A stretch of DNA of 26,426 nucleotides from a virus: positions 1-26,426 of IMG/VR virus record IMGVR_UViG_3300037502_001126; one strand, written 5' to 3'. The position numbers and the translations under genes are program-made. Below are positions 11,122 to 20,114 of this stretch, in pieces. The notes below the pieces were generated by a model. The model searched no databases and was not told where the DNA came from. It saw only the letters and a program-made list of their open reading frames with translations. Positions within the stretch are counted from its first letter, which is position 1. Each line of letters begins with the position of its first letter.

Positions 11122-12826
11122 GACGTCGTTCATTCAGCCGAGAGAAGAACGGCTAGAACGAGCGAAGCTATTGCGCAAGGAACGCGACTTACTCAGCGAC
11201 TTAATCAAGTCCGGTGCGGCGAAACAGTCGCACTATACGAGTTTCCTCGATGTTGACGAGGAGCTGACGCAGTTAGAACGGATTAACCGTGGCGAAACTG
11301 ACGTCATGTACTTTGCGCTAGAATACTTTTCGGAGGACGGTAATCCGGGCAACGACGATAACTTAATTCCTGCCGGAGTTGATTACGACAATGCTGCCGA
11401 CTTCCACCACGAGCTATGCGGATTACTTAACGATGTGGCAACGAATAAGCTCGATACTCACGTTGCTTGGGCGTGTCCTAGACGACATGCAAAGACGGCG
11501 TACCTGTCGAATATTTACTTGGTTCACCGGATTGTTTACGAACACGGACACTACACCGTGCTTGTGTCGGAAACGACCGACGTTGCCGGTGATTTCATCA
11601 CATGGGGACGCTATCAACTCAAGTTCAACGAAAAGCTCCGCAAGGACTTCGGAGAACTGTTGCATCCGAAAGCAACGCAGAACGCACTCGACAACAAATA
11701 CGAGTTTATTACGGCTAACAACATCAAGGTCGAAGCCAAAGGGTTGGGAACGCAGATGCGTGGGTTGCGACATGGTTCGCACCGTCCCGACTTATTCCTG
11801 CTTGACGATTTAGAGTCGAAAGAATCGACGAACACGAAAGAGCAAATCGAGAAGTCTAAGGCATGGTTCTCGGAAGAAATGTTGCCGGCTTTGAGTAAAG
11901 AAGGTATATGCGTTTATCTCGGAACCATCCTCGCATACGATTCGCTACTAGATCACGTTATTCGTGAACGACGGGACTTTAAGTCCAAGAAGTATTCGGC
12001 TATCATCGAATGGTCGAAACGATCAGACCTATGGGACGAATGGCGTAAGTTATACCGTTCAGATTCGCATACTGCCCGCCAAGATGCGTATAACTTTTAC
12101 TACGAACACCAAGCGGAAATGCTTGAAGGCACCGAGATATTGTGGGAAGGCTATTTCGAATATATCGACTTAATCGAAATCCTCGAGAACTCCGGAGCTA
12201 AGGCGTTCAACCAAGAGTATCAGAACAACCCTACGGACGAAGAACGGCAGTTATTCAAGCCGGAAAAATTCACGTTCTACACACCGTTCGATACACGTAA
12301 TAAGAAATTCGACTACTACGCAGGCATCGACTTTGCGATGGGGAAAGAGCGTGGCGACTTTAGTACGATTGTTACTATCGCCAAGAATCGGACGACAGGC
12401 GTTTGCTATGTCGTTGACACATACGCTAAGCGCGTACACCCTGACGAGTTTATTAAAGCGATTGTCGAAAAGGTGTTCGAGTACCAATACGAAGCTATCG
12501 CAGTTGAGGCGCAGATGGCGCAAGAGTTCTTCGCAGATAAACTGTCGGAAGAATTGACATCGAAAGGGTACCCGGCAAGAACGCGATTGAAAAAGATTAA
12601 GCAACGCACGAAGAAAGAACTACGGATTGAGGCGCTTCTTCCCGATATTGAAGCCGCTAAGATTCGGTTCCATAAAAAGCATACCGACTTACTTCACGAG
12701 CTTTACTACTTCGGTATGACGAAACATGACGACTTAGCCGATGCCTTAGCGATGTCTTATGCGGCAGCTAGGACGGAAGGACGTTCCCAAGTTAGCATGG
12801 CCCGACCGGGATACAATCGATGGTAA
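11111..12826 (+). CDS. terL: Terminase large subunit (ATPase and nuclease)
   Basis: TerL is the packaging motor and cuts the concatemer. The 571 residues show an N-terminal ATPase with an adenine-side DFHHELCGLL segment (98-106), a Walker A-like ACPRRHAKTA (121-130), Walker B DLFLLDDLES (227-236), and the coupling motif GTIL (271-274). A C-terminal RNase H-like nuclease follows, with acidic residues in YYAGIDFAMG (D407), AIAVEAQ (E466) and HDDLADAL (D540, D541, D544). The Walker A is of the degenerate form usual for terminases of this class. The start is ATG 11111, overlapping terS; the ribosome site is weak and coupling is likely. Confidence 0.95.
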   Translation: MANKTSFIQPREERLERAKLLRKERDLLSDLIKSGAAKQSHYTSFLDVDEELTQLERINRGETDVMYFALEYFSEDGNPGNDDNLIPAGVDYDNAADFHHELCGLLNDVATNKLDTHVAWACPRRHAKTAYLSNIYLVHRIVYEHGHYTVLVSETTDVAGDFITWGRYQLKFNEKLRKDFGELLHPKATQNALDNKYEFITANNIKVEAKGLGTQMRGLRHGSHRPDLFLLDDLESKESTNTKEQIEKSKAWFSEEMLPALSKEGICVYLGTILAYDSLLDHVIRERRDFKSKKYSAIIEWSKRSDLWDEWRKLYRSDSHTARQDAYNFYYEHQAEMLEGTEILWEGYFEYIDLIEILENSGAKAFNQEYQNNPTDEERQLFKPEKFTFYTPFDTRNKKFDYYAGIDFAMGKERGDFSTIVTIAKNRTTGVCYVVDTYAKRVHPDEFIKAIVEKVFEYQYEAIAVEAQMAQEFFADKLSEELTSKGYPARTRLKKIKQRTKKELRIEALLPDIEAAKIRFHKKHTDLLHELYYFGMTKHDDLADALAMSYAAARTEGRSQVSMARPGYNRW

Positions 12827-12842
12827 GAGAGGAGGATGACGA

Positions 12843-14399
12843 TTGATAAATTCATTATACAATCCGGACTATAACTTATTAGCACCGGATGATTTAGATT
12901 ACTTAATTAGGCATCCGCTAGAGACTGCGGTAGGCAAGAAAGAGTTCAATCGAGCCGTTAAGGCTGTCGAGAATTATCGATACTACGACGGTTATCAGTA
13001 TAAAGACGAATACGGCAATCTCGTTAAAGCGGAAGACCTTCCTAAGCCACCGAATATGGACTACGAGCCTTCTCGATTCCATACGAACTACTTTAAGGCG
13101 TTTATTAAGCGTAAGGCACGATGGCAAATGGGTGGCGACCACGGTGTCGCTGTTAAGCCGAAAAGCCAATCGCAAGCTGATGTTGAATTAGCAAAGAATC
13201 ACCAAGAGCTTATCTATCAGCTTTGGGAAGATAACAACTTTAACCGTGACCGAATTAGAATCGCACGTGACCGATTACTAGGCGGACGTGTTGTCGCTAA
13301 ACTAGTCTTTAACCAACGTACAGGACGATTGCATTGGATTTGGCATACGGCACAAGAAGTATTCCTAACGTACTCAGACGATGGCTTTGACGACTTATTA
13401 GGCGGAGCCATTATCATTCCGCAAGATGACGATGAAAATGAAGGCTTGACACAATATTGGGTGCAACGATTCCGCATGAACGATGACTTTACTAACTGTT
13501 ACTTCGAGGAACTTGTCTACGACGACCAACTCGAAGTTAAGCGAGTCATTACCGAAGAAACGCCGTTAGACCTCGACTTTGTACCGCTAATCAAATTTGA
13601 TGTACGCGACTTAGTATCGAGAGATTCGTTTAATGACGAATTGGGCGACATGAGAACGCTGACCGACAAACTTAACGAAATGATGGCGGATGCTACTGAT
13701 TCGCTTAAATTCGAAATGTTTAACGTAACGGTTATCGAAAATGCTGAACCGGGAACTGCCGAGAAGATGCAGATTGCTCCGGGCGCTGTCGTTGAGGTAT
13801 CGAATAATAGCGATTCCAATCCGGCAAGATTACGTAATATCGAGAACGGCTTCAAGTGGAAAGAAGCGTATAAGGATCAATACAACCGCATAAAGTCCGC
13901 TTTACACGAGCTAAGTGGCTTACCGCAAATTGTTCCGCAAGAACTTAACTTCGGTGGTTTGAACGATAGAGCGCTACAAGTGTTGTATCAAGATATTATC
14001 CAAGAAACCGAGGAACAATGGTTGGCGTGGGCTGACGGATTTAAAGAGCTTCACGAAAAGTCCGTTAAGTACCTGCAAGCTAGAACGGATAGCCGACGGT
14101 TTGCTTACGACAAAGCTGTCGTTAATTCTATCGAAGACTATACTACCGAAATGAACTTTGGCTTACCGTTACCTGACGATAGAGCATCGCTAGTTGAGTT
14201 GCTTACTGTCGAGGTTGATAACGGATTTGAATCGCAGCGTGGCGCATTACGTCGCTTAGGCGTTCCGAATGTCGAAGAAAAGATTACGGAAATGAACGAA
14301 GAAAAAGTTAGTCGGATTGAGTTATTCGATCCATACGCCAATAGTGGTGGCTCCGACGTAGCAGACGAAGACATTATCGTTGATGACGTCGAAGAATAG
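12843..14399 (+). CDS. Portal protein (SPP1 gp6-like)
   Basis: The portal forms the dodecameric DNA gate at one capsid vertex and binds TerL. The start is TTG 12843 behind GAGAGGAGGATGACGA. The 518 residues fit the SPP1 gp6-like family. They include FHTNYFKAFIKRKARWQMGG (about 78-97), FVPLIKFDVRDLVSRDSFND, a long helical region DKLNEMMADATDSLKFEMFN, SGLPQIVPQELNFGGLNDRA, and LYQDIIQETEEQWLAWADGF. The tail is very acidic (DVADEDIIVDDVEE). Length is normal. Next to terL and before the scaffold, the position is canonical. Confidence 0.92.
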   Translation: MINSLYNPDYNLLAPDDLDYLIRHPLETAVGKKEFNRAVKAVENYRYYDGYQYKDEYGNLVKAEDLPKPPNMDYEPSRFHTNYFKAFIKRKARWQMGGDHGVAVKPKSQSQADVELAKNHQELIYQLWEDNNFNRDRIRIARDRLLGGRVVAKLVFNQRTGRLHWIWHTAQEVFLTYSDDGFDDLLGGAIIIPQDDDENEGLTQYWVQRFRMNDDFTNCYFEELVYDDQLEVKRVITEETPLDLDFVPLIKFDVRDLVSRDSFNDELGDMRTLTDKLNEMMADATDSLKFEMFNVTVIENAEPGTAEKMQIAPGAVVEVSNNSDSNPARLRNIENGFKWKEAYKDQYNRIKSALHELSGLPQIVPQELNFGGLNDRALQVLYQDIIQETEEQWLAWADGFKELHEKSVKYLQARTDSRRFAYDKAVVNSIEDYTTEMNFGLPLPDDRASLVELLTVEVDNGFESQRGALRRLGVPNVEEKITEMNEEKVSRIELFDPYANSGGSDVADEDIIVDDVEE

Positions 14400-14473
14400 A
14401 ACTATGACCGAACGTTATGTCTATAAACTAAACGGAAATCAATAGCCGACGGGCTTAAAATGGAGGTATTACG

Positions 14474-15055
14474 ATGAAAGAATTACTCGAAAGCGGGATT
14501 ACTCCGTTAAAACTTAACTTGCAGTTTTTCTCGGAAAAAGACGAAACTAAAACGGACGATGACGAAGATAAAACGGAAACAGACGAACCAACCAATACTG
14601 ATGTCGACGAGGGCGACAATGACGAGGGCAGTGGCGGTGAGGAACCGAAGTTTACGCAAGCGGACTTAGACCGTATCGTTAAAGAACGTCTAGCGAGAGA
14701 AAAGCGCAAGGCAGATGAAGAAGCGGAGAAACGACGCAAAGAGGAAGAAGGCGAGTACAAGGAATTGTACGAAACCGCACAGAAAGAACTTGCGGAATTT
14801 AAGCGCAAGAATACCGTTGAGGCACTAATGCTTAAAGCGGGTTATACCGAAGAACAGGTCGGACGCTACGCTAAGTTCATTGATGGCGACGAGGAAGCGG
14901 ACATTAAGGCGTCACTAGACGTGTTAATCGAAGATATTCCGCCCACGACTGCTGAACGCAGAGAGCCTGGTGCCGGACCTAGAAACAAACAAGAACCAAC
15001 GCCTAAAGATGGGGTTGAATACGGTAAAGAATTATTATCTCGAATTAAAAAATAG
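14474..15055 (+). CDS. Capsid scaffold protein (DUF4355-like)
   Basis: Scaffold proteins guide procapsid assembly and leave before DNA packaging. The 193 residues begin MKELLESGITPLKLNLQFFS, the LNLQFF signature of this family. A highly acidic low-complexity stretch (about 22-57) follows, then FTQADLDRIVKERLAREKRK, a charged coiled coil to about 110, a small globular segment VEALMLKAGYTEEQVGRY, and a basic tail ending ELLSRIKK. The tail probably binds the major capsid protein. The start is ATG 14474 behind AATGGAGGTATTACG. It sits between portal and decoration/capsid genes. Confidence 0.88.
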   Translation: MKELLESGITPLKLNLQFFSEKDETKTDDDEDKTETDEPTNTDVDEGDNDEGSGGEEPKFTQADLDRIVKERLAREKRKADEEAEKRRKEEEGEYKELYETAQKELAEFKRKNTVEALMLKAGYTEEQVGRYAKFIDGDEEADIKASLDVLIEDIPPTTAERREPGAGPRNKQEPTPKDGVEYGKELLSRIKK

Positions 15056-15070
15056 TAGGAGGAATAAATA

Positions 15071-15454
15071 ATGGTCTACACAGGACAAGTAACACAAACA
15101 GGATTTGTCGGCGGTAAAAACATTTTAGCGTCAGAGCATTTACAATTTATTGAAGCGGCAGGTACGTTAGATGCGACAGCATTTGCTACTGGCGTTGTTC
15201 CGATCGGGCAACTTGTTTGCCGTGATTTAGTGACAGGTAAGTATGTACCTTACGTTGATGATTTAACAACAGGCCCGACAACTCACGATAACTTCGCAAT
15301 CACTAACGTTGACTTCGAAAATGACGGTGTTAACGACTTGATTATTGGCGAGTTAATCGTACGAGGATCAGTGTACGAAGCTAAATTAGCTAGCGTCGTG
15401 CCTGCTGAGTTTAAAGCAGCTAACCCGCAGATTCGCTACGTAACACATGTTTAA
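15071..15454 (+). CDS. Head decoration protein (putative)
   Basis: The 127 residues have the size and pattern of capsid-stabilising proteins placed just before the major capsid gene. They include an N-terminal SEHLQFIEAAGTLDATAF, then IGQLVCRDLVTGKYVPYVDD, then LIIGELIVRGSVYEAKLASV. Beta strands and small residues dominate. The start is ATG 15071 behind TAGGAGGAATAA. I assign decoration by position and by similarity to the lambda D/SPP1 gp12-position class; specific residues do not prove it. A strong ribosome site fits a high-copy product. Confidence 0.7.
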   Translation: MVYTGQVTQTGFVGGKNILASEHLQFIEAAGTLDATAFATGVVPIGQLVCRDLVTGKYVPYVDDLTTGPTTHDNFAITNVDFENDGVNDLIIGELIVRGSVYEAKLASVVPAEFKAANPQIRYVTHV

Positions 15455-15492
15455 TTAACACAATAACAAAACATCTTTTAGGAGGAATTTAA

Positions 15493-16506
15493 ATGGCTGG
15501 AATTACACATATTAAAGAATTACAAACGCCAGCGCTAATGGGATTATCTCAAGCGCTAAGCGAGGAACGTGACGCTACTCCAACGTTAGCTGACCGGTTC
15601 CTACCGAATCGAAACGTATTCTCAACGCAGTTTGCGTATGACATCATTAAGAAGAACGCACACATCGCGGCTTATATCGGGTACGGCGCTGAACCACCGG
15701 TAATGGACCGTGACGCTGTTGCTAGTAAAGCGGGCGAATTAGCGAAGCTTGGTATTAAATATATCGCTACTGAGGAAGAATTACTAGCGCTTAATCAAGC
15801 ACGTTCTAACGCAGAGAAAACCGCTATGGTTGACGCTTTACTTACGCGTGCAGCTGATTTAGTTGACGCTATCCAAAAGCAGATTTCGTTATCTAAGTTG
15901 CAGGCGCTATTAACCGGTGAATTTACTTACAATAAGAACGGTGCTAAGTTCGGCATTGACTTCGGTGTACCTGCCGAGAACAAGAAAGTGCAAGCAGGTA
16001 CAGCGGCTTGGAATACTGCAACTGGTACGCCAATCACTGACTTAATCGCTTGGAACGACGAATATGTCGCTCAAAACGGTAACGCTGACGTTATCATCAT
16101 GTCTCGCGACGTTGTGCGGGTACTACAAACGAATCCGGAAGTATTAGCGGAAGCGGGCGTAGAAACTGGTCGCGCGACTGTCGAGCAAGTACAAGACGTA
16201 CTTAACAGCTATGGATTGCCTGCGATTGAAGTCGTAGCACAGCGTTCAATTACTTACCACGATATTTACAGCGGAGCAACTCAAACTGTTGAGTATATGC
16301 CGAAATATCGCGTAGTGTTCGCTCAAGAAGGCATTGGCGCTTTCTTAATCGGTCCTACCGTAGAGAACAACTACCAACCGGGTATTGCGTTAAGCTCTTA
16401 CGATAACCAAGAACCAATTCAATCGGTTATTCGTGCGGCTGCTGCCGGATTCCCTGTTATCGAAAATCCATTCGCAATCCTATTCGCTGACGTTGCTGCT
16501 GACTAA
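15493..16506 (+). CDS. Major capsid protein (Phage_cap_E family)
   Basis: The 337 residues form the shell with the HK97 fold. Features typical of the capsid E family are: ALSEERDATPTLADRFLPNR at about 20-39, IAAYIGYGAEPPVMDRDA (58-75), a helical KYIATEEELLALNQAR segment, and ADVIIMSRDVVRVLQTNPEV (196-215). A C-terminal part follows with YRVVFAQEGIGAFLIGPTVE and FPVIENPFAILFADV. The start is ATG 15493 behind TAGGAGGAATTTAA, the strongest ribosome site of the module. The stop overlaps the next ATG by one base. Confidence 0.93.
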   Translation: MAGITHIKELQTPALMGLSQALSEERDATPTLADRFLPNRNVFSTQFAYDIIKKNAHIAAYIGYGAEPPVMDRDAVASKAGELAKLGIKYIATEEELLALNQARSNAEKTAMVDALLTRAADLVDAIQKQISLSKLQALLTGEFTYNKNGAKFGIDFGVPAENKKVQAGTAAWNTATGTPITDLIAWNDEYVAQNGNADVIIMSRDVVRVLQTNPEVLAEAGVETGRATVEQVQDVLNSYGLPAIEVVAQRSITYHDIYSGATQTVEYMPKYRVVFAQEGIGAFLIGPTVENNYQPGIALSSYDNQEPIQSVIRAAAAGFPVIENPFAILFADVAAD

Positions 16507-16718
16507 TGAAAATTAAGACGCTAACTAAAGTTGTTAACGGAGCCTCTATCGGTTCTGTTATCGACTTAGCGAAGAAAGATGCGGAACGTCTTATCAAACA
16601 AGGCGTGGCGGAAGAAGTCGTTGAAAAAGGTACGTCAGCACCGAAAAAGACGGCTAAGAAAAAGCCAGCGCCTAAGAAGACGGAAGAAAAGAAAGACGAA
16701 ACTAAAATCGATAAATAA
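16506..16718 (+). CDS. Small protein with Lys/Pro-rich tail after capsid gene
   Basis: The ATG overlaps the capsid stop (TAATG) with no ribosome site of its own, so translation is coupled to the capsid gene. The 70 residues have a small folded part, MKIKTLTKVVNGASIGSVID then KKDAERLIKQGVAEEV. This is the familiar 'K-x-G-x-V-x-x-L-x-x-x-x-A-x-x-L-x-x-x-G' pattern of short proteins found directly after capsid genes. A tail of KK and PAPKK repeats follows. The tail is H1-like and may bind DNA or capsid. Function is unknown. Confidence 0.7.
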   Translation: MKIKTLTKVVNGASIGSVIDLAKKDAERLIKQGVAEEVVEKGTSAPKKTAKKKPAPKKTEEKKDETKIDK

Positions 16719-16739
16719 ACGAAAGGAAGTCGGTGACAC

Positions 16740-17093
16740 ATGCTTATCACTGAAATTACGGTAAAATACAATACCACCGAAGAAATCGTTGAGGAAGCGT
16801 TGTTAGTCAGCGGCTTCCAAGTAGATTATGCGTCTGACTATTCGCCTAAAGACGTCAGCTTAGCGGGACTATACATCAGATACCTCGTTATGATGAACGA
16901 AGCTAACGAAGCGGCTTACGGCTTTAAATATACAGACGGAGAAGAAGGAATCGATAAAACGGCTGTCAACGATAACATGCGCCGTACCGCTCAGATGTGG
17001 TATGAGCGGTGGGAAGCCGAAATGGAGAAGCGCGAACTTGAGCAGATAAAGGAAACATCTTCAGGATTCCATATCCGAAAGCGAGTGTGGTAA
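16740..17093 (+). CDS. Head-tail connector / adaptor protein (putative)
   Basis: The 117 residues are helical: TTEEIVEEALLVSGFQVDYA, LAGLYIRYLVMMNEANEAAY, then TAVNDNMRRTAQMWYERWEA and a basic end HIRKRVW. Length and location right after the capsid genes match SPP1 gp15-type adaptors that dock under the portal. The start is ATG 16740 behind GAAAGGAAGTCGGTGACAC (long spacing). The assignment is by position and helical pattern. Confidence 0.55.
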   Translation: MLITEITVKYNTTEEIVEEALLVSGFQVDYASDYSPKDVSLAGLYIRYLVMMNEANEAAYGFKYTDGEEGIDKTAVNDNMRRTAQMWYERWEAEMEKRELEQIKETSSGFHIRKRVW

Positions 17094-17094
17094 T

Positions 17095-17871
17095 ATGACA
17101 GCGTGGTTAGAATTGGAGATCGAAATAGAGTCGATTTATGAAGAAACCCTCACGCAAACTAAACGTGACTTTGCTTTGACTCGGGAACAAATACTGATGA
17201 TACTTGATCGCTATATCAACAAAGACGGAAGTATTAATAAATCGAAACTAAAACGCATCTTAGAGGAAACTGACGGCATATCAGCCGCACAAGCCCGAGG
17301 TCTTTATGAAGGGACGGAGGAAGGCATGTCTAAGGCAGCGAAAGCTACCGCAGCATTTCTGTTGGCAAACGTCGGATCCATTATTAAAGCAGCCGAACTT
17401 GACACAGAAAGCGCTGTCGCATTAAAGCGATGGGCGGACGGCCTAAACCTACGTGACCGGACGAAGATACTGGCAGGGAAGCACTCGGACGAAATAAGGA
17501 ACATTATCCGCAGAGGCGTCTATAAAGGCGAAACTACGGATGCTTTACGAAACAAGATACGCGATTACTATGAAGGTGAAGAATGGCAGATTGACCGCAT
17601 TGTAGAATCGGAAGTGTATAACACTCACCGCCTACAATTCGGACATACAGCGAGAGAAAACGGTGTAGAATGGGTTAAGTTTAACGAATACTTTCCGGCA
17701 TCTAAGAACCGTGAAAATCACGAGTGTTTTACGTATGCTCGCGAAGATAATTACGGATTAGGCGCAGGGATATTCCATATCGACGACGATAAGATTTACT
17801 CACCGCATCCTCGATGTACCGGATACTTATCGATACCAACGAACTTAGATACGGAAGGGGTGACGCGATGA
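17095..17871 (+). CDS. Minor head protein (Mu gpF / SPP1 gp7-like)
   Basis: The 258 residues end with the Mu F-like domain. The sequence is YEGEEWQIDRIVESEVYNTH, then HTARENGVEWVKFNEYFPAS, then NHECFTYAREDNYGLGAGIF and PHPRCTGYL. The RIxxxExxxxH/R arginine-rich helix and Cys/His positions are typical. The N-terminal part is helical and variable. Such proteins are few per capsid and may act in DNA ejection. Usually the gene directly follows the portal gene; here it lies after the major capsid and a connector gene. The start is ATG 17095, one base after the previous stop. The end overlaps the next ATG by 4 bases. Confidence 0.82.
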   Translation: MTAWLELEIEIESIYEETLTQTKRDFALTREQILMILDRYINKDGSINKSKLKRILEETDGISAAQARGLYEGTEEGMSKAAKATAAFLLANVGSIIKAAELDTESAVALKRWADGLNLRDRTKILAGKHSDEIRNIIRRGVYKGETTDALRNKIRDYYEGEEWQIDRIVESEVYNTHRLQFGHTARENGVEWVKFNEYFPASKNRENHECFTYAREDNYGLGAGIFHIDDDKIYSPHPRCTGYLSIPTNLDTEGVTR

Positions 17872-18320
17872 AAGGCTACTTAACGCGTAAAGACGTCGAG
17901 AACATCGTTGTTTGGCGTAATGAAGTCATACAAGAGCGCACCGAACCGATTTACTTGAATATTAGTCCGGGAACTATCGATGACCCGTTAACAGGCGAAA
18001 AAGTTACTTTGCCTAACGACAGCTACGAGGTCCAAGCGGTAGTTACCGAAAGGTCTTCTCGAACGATTGGCGAAAGAAACTATCGTAATAGAGACGAAGA
18101 CTACGCTAGTGCCGACATAGAAGGCGACCTATGGATGTCGGTAAGCATGGACGAAGTTAATTCGCTTAAAGTGTCTTATGGTGACATGACAGATACGGAA
18201 TTTCTCGATATGATTAAAACCGTAGACTATGACGGAGAAGAATACGTTGTCGTCGGTACTGACCGAAAAGGGTTAGGACGAATTAATCGCGTAGAAATTC
18301 TCGCTAAGAGGGCGTTATAA
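17868..18320 (+). CDS. Head-closure / connector protein (putative)
   Basis: The start is ATG 17868 behind GAAGGGGTGACGCG, overlapping the previous stop (ATGA); an in-frame reading from 17814 runs through the Mu F-like domain and is rejected. The 150 residues are beta-rich: PIYLNISPGTIDDPLTGEKV, EVQAVVTERSSRTIGERNYR, and VDYDGEEYVVVGTDRKGLGR. The size, beta pattern and position between the adaptor and the HK97-gp10-like gene match SPP1 gp16-type stoppers. No single motif proves it. Confidence 0.55.
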   Translation: MKGYLTRKDVENIVVWRNEVIQERTEPIYLNISPGTIDDPLTGEKVTLPNDSYEVQAVVTERSSRTIGERNYRNRDEDYASADIEGDLWMSVSMDEVNSLKVSYGDMTDTEFLDMIKTVDYDGEEYVVVGTDRKGLGRINRVEILAKRAL

Positions 18321-18682
18321 TGGCGCGCATTAACTTCGACTTTGACATCGACATTAGCGAACTTCTCGAACTGGTTAACGACTTTGACGGACTTGATGAC
18401 GACTTAGAGGCGGTTATGGAAAATGTTGGCGAAGACTATTCCGATAGAATGGCGAGAGATGCGCCTGTTCTTACGGGACTACTTCGAGATACTCTAATGT
18501 TCTCTAACGAAAGACTGGGCGAACTTAACTGGGCGCTTGCGTTTGATGATGAAGAAATGCCGTATCTATGGCGACAGAATTATGAACACCGTTCTAAAGC
18601 AGGCTTTGTCACTAAGCATATGGCAACGCTAGAAAAGACGCTAGAAAAGGCTGTCGAGAAAGAGTTAGGTGAGCGAATATGA
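18320..18682 (+). CDS. HK97 gp10-like neck/tail protein
   Basis: The 120 residues carry the family signature of a helix followed by DAPVLTGLLRDTLMFS (about 50-65), comparable to APVDTGxLRxSI. An aromatic segment with WRQNYEHRSKAGFVTKHMAT and a final charged helix follow. Such proteins (HK97 gp10/SPP1 gp16.1 position) act at the neck or in tail completion. ATG 18320 overlaps the previous stop by one base (TAATG). The end overlaps the next gene by 4 bases (ATGA). Confidence 0.78.
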   Translation: MARINFDFDIDISELLELVNDFDGLDDDLEAVMENVGEDYSDRMARDAPVLTGLLRDTLMFSNERLGELNWALAFDDEEMPYLWRQNYEHRSKAGFVTKHMATLEKTLEKAVEKELGERI

Positions 18683-19110
18683 TTACGTATTTTAACGTTC
18701 TATGGTCGTATAGACTCGCGCTTATGAATCAATTCAACGTCCATACCGACATCATGCACCACGGAATCGAATTACCTAAGGAGTTCCCTCGTATCACCTT
18801 ACGCTTTACTGACGGCGGTATCGAGGAGAGAACGAAGCTTGGCGATTTATCAATGCAGGATATGACGATTACCCTCGGACTGCATCACGACACTATACGG
18901 GGTCTAAATACTCTGTATCGCGATGTAAAATCGTTTATCATGCTTAATGAGATTCCGCTATTGAACGATAGTGGCGCCGAAATTGGCAAGATACAGTTTG
19001 ACGGTATTTTTAACGAGCAACAGATTGAAGGCGGAGACTTCCAAAGGGAGTCGGTTCACCACCGCGTTTATATCGATTATAGAATAAATATAGCACACAT
19101 AAAATATTAG
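18679..19110 (+). CDS. Tail terminator-like / tail completion protein
   Basis: The 143 residues mix strands and helices: ITYFNVLWSYRLALMNQFNV, FPRITLRFTDGGIEERTKLG, then DMTITLGLHHDTIRGLNTLY and SVHHRVYIDYRINIAHIKY. Length and place immediately before the major tail protein match tail-terminator (SPP1 gp17/lambda U position) proteins. These cap the tail tube and join it to the head. ATG 18679 overlaps the previous stop. The assignment rests on synteny. Confidence 0.6.
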   Translation: MITYFNVLWSYRLALMNQFNVHTDIMHHGIELPKEFPRITLRFTDGGIEERTKLGDLSMQDMTITLGLHHDTIRGLNTLYRDVKSFIMLNEIPLLNDSGAEIGKIQFDGIFNEQQIEGGDFQRESVHHRVYIDYRINIAHIKY

Positions 19111-19120
19111 GAGGGTTTTC

Positions 19121-19639
19121 ATGGCTATTAAACCAACTAAAGGTCAGAAGAAAGTTCTGTTTTTCCAAGCGTTGGATGACGTTGAAACAGACGGCAACTT
19201 ACTCCGTTTAGCGTTTCAAACAGAACACACATTAACTAAAGAGCGTGAACTTATCGAGGAAGTGACGAAAGATGGTACGCTTAAAGAAATGAACGACAAC
19301 ATCAACGCTAGTGTCGATTTAACGGCTTATGTCGCTAAAGGTGACGCTACTTACGAACTACTAGAATCGGCTTTCGATAGTAACGAAGTCTTACAGATGT
19401 GGGAAGTCGATATTACCGAAGAATCAAGTGCAGGCACTTACGCAGCTACATACGCACAAGGACAGCTAGAATCGTTTGAGGTATCGAACGATAGCGAAGG
19501 GTATGCGGAATTGTCTACGACATTCCAAATTAACCTAACGCCGCAAAAAGGCGAAGTAACGTTAACTCCGGCTCAATACAACGCTATTCAATATGCGTTC
19601 CAAGACTTCGGTGCTTTAGCGGCGCCTGTTACTCCGTAA
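19121..19639 (+). CDS. Major tail protein (TP901-1 type)
   Basis: The 172 residues build the tail tube. The sequence is typical of the phage major tail family: MAIKPTKGQKKVLFFQALDD, then a KERELIEEVTKDGTLKEMND region, SVDLTAYVAKGDATYELLES, WEVDITEESSAGTYAATYAQ, LESFEVSNDSEGYAELSTTF, and ends QYAFQDFGALAAPV. No extra Ig-like C-terminal domain is present. The start is ATG 19121 behind AGGAGGGTTTTC. A terminator follows, which should make this transcript more abundant than the genes downstream. Confidence 0.88.
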   Translation: MAIKPTKGQKKVLFFQALDDVETDGNLLRLAFQTEHTLTKERELIEEVTKDGTLKEMNDNINASVDLTAYVAKGDATYELLESAFDSNEVLQMWEVDITEESSAGTYAATYAQGQLESFEVSNDSEGYAELSTTFQINLTPQKGEVTLTPAQYNAIQYAFQDFGALAAPVTP

Positions 19640-19658
19640 GAAATAATAACAACGAAAC

Positions 19659-19699
19659 AGGCGGTATATTAACGGTGATATGCCGCCTTATTTTTATTT
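19659..19699 (+). terminator. Rho-independent terminator after major tail gene
   Basis: AGGCGGTATAT (19659-19669) pairs with ATATGCCGCCT (19678-19688) with one G-U pair and an 8-base loop, then TTATTTTTATTT. Partial readthrough must feed the tail chaperone, tape measure and baseplate genes, since no clear promoter follows. Confidence 0.85.
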
Positions 19700-19748
19700 A
19701 TAACCGGATAATCTATGTTCGACGGAACTGAAACGGTGGAGGTAAATT

Positions 19749-20114
19749 ATGAACATCGAAATCAAAGGCGAAACTTACGAATTAAAACTCGGATACAAAT
19801 TTTCTAACGCGTTAGACAAGGCATATACGATTAAGCAAGACTTAGGCGACGGGCATAACGTAGAATTAGGCGTAGGCGTATCGTTCTTATACAGCTACTT
19901 ATCGATGGCTAACTTTGAGGCGGTTATCAACTTCTATAACGAAGGACTCAACTACTTGAAGAAGCGTCCGACAAAAGACGATGTTATTGAGGCTGTCGAA
20001 GAACTTGCGGCTGAAAGAGGCTTACAAGCCGTTTCCGAAGATTGTATCGAAGGCTTACGTGAATCGGGGTTTTACACTCACGTAGTGGAGCCGAAGTCGA
20101 AAGCGAAGAAATAG
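19749..20114 (+). CDS. Tail assembly chaperone, gpG-like
   Basis: The 121 residues are the short product of the G/GT pair that coats the tape measure during tail assembly: MNIEIKGETYELKLGYKFSN, ALDKAYTIKQDLGDGHNVEL, GVGVSFLYSYLSMANFEAVI, then DDVIEAVEELAAERGLQAVS. The start is ATG 19749 behind CGGTGGAGGTAAATT. The last 17 codons overlap an open frame one base back that continues into the downstream chaperone domain, so a -1 frameshift between 20063 and 20116 is expected. Confidence 0.82.
   Translation: MNIEIKGETYELKLGYKFSNALDKAYTIKQDLGDGHNVELGVGVSFLYSYLSMANFEAVINFYNEGLNYLKKRPTKDDVIEAVEELAAERGLQAVSEDCIEGLRESGFYTHVVEPKSKAKK

Noticed and set aside
14404-14445. 13-codon frame between portal and scaffold genes
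   Set aside because: Too short, no clear ribosome site and no repeated or coupled arrangement to support it.
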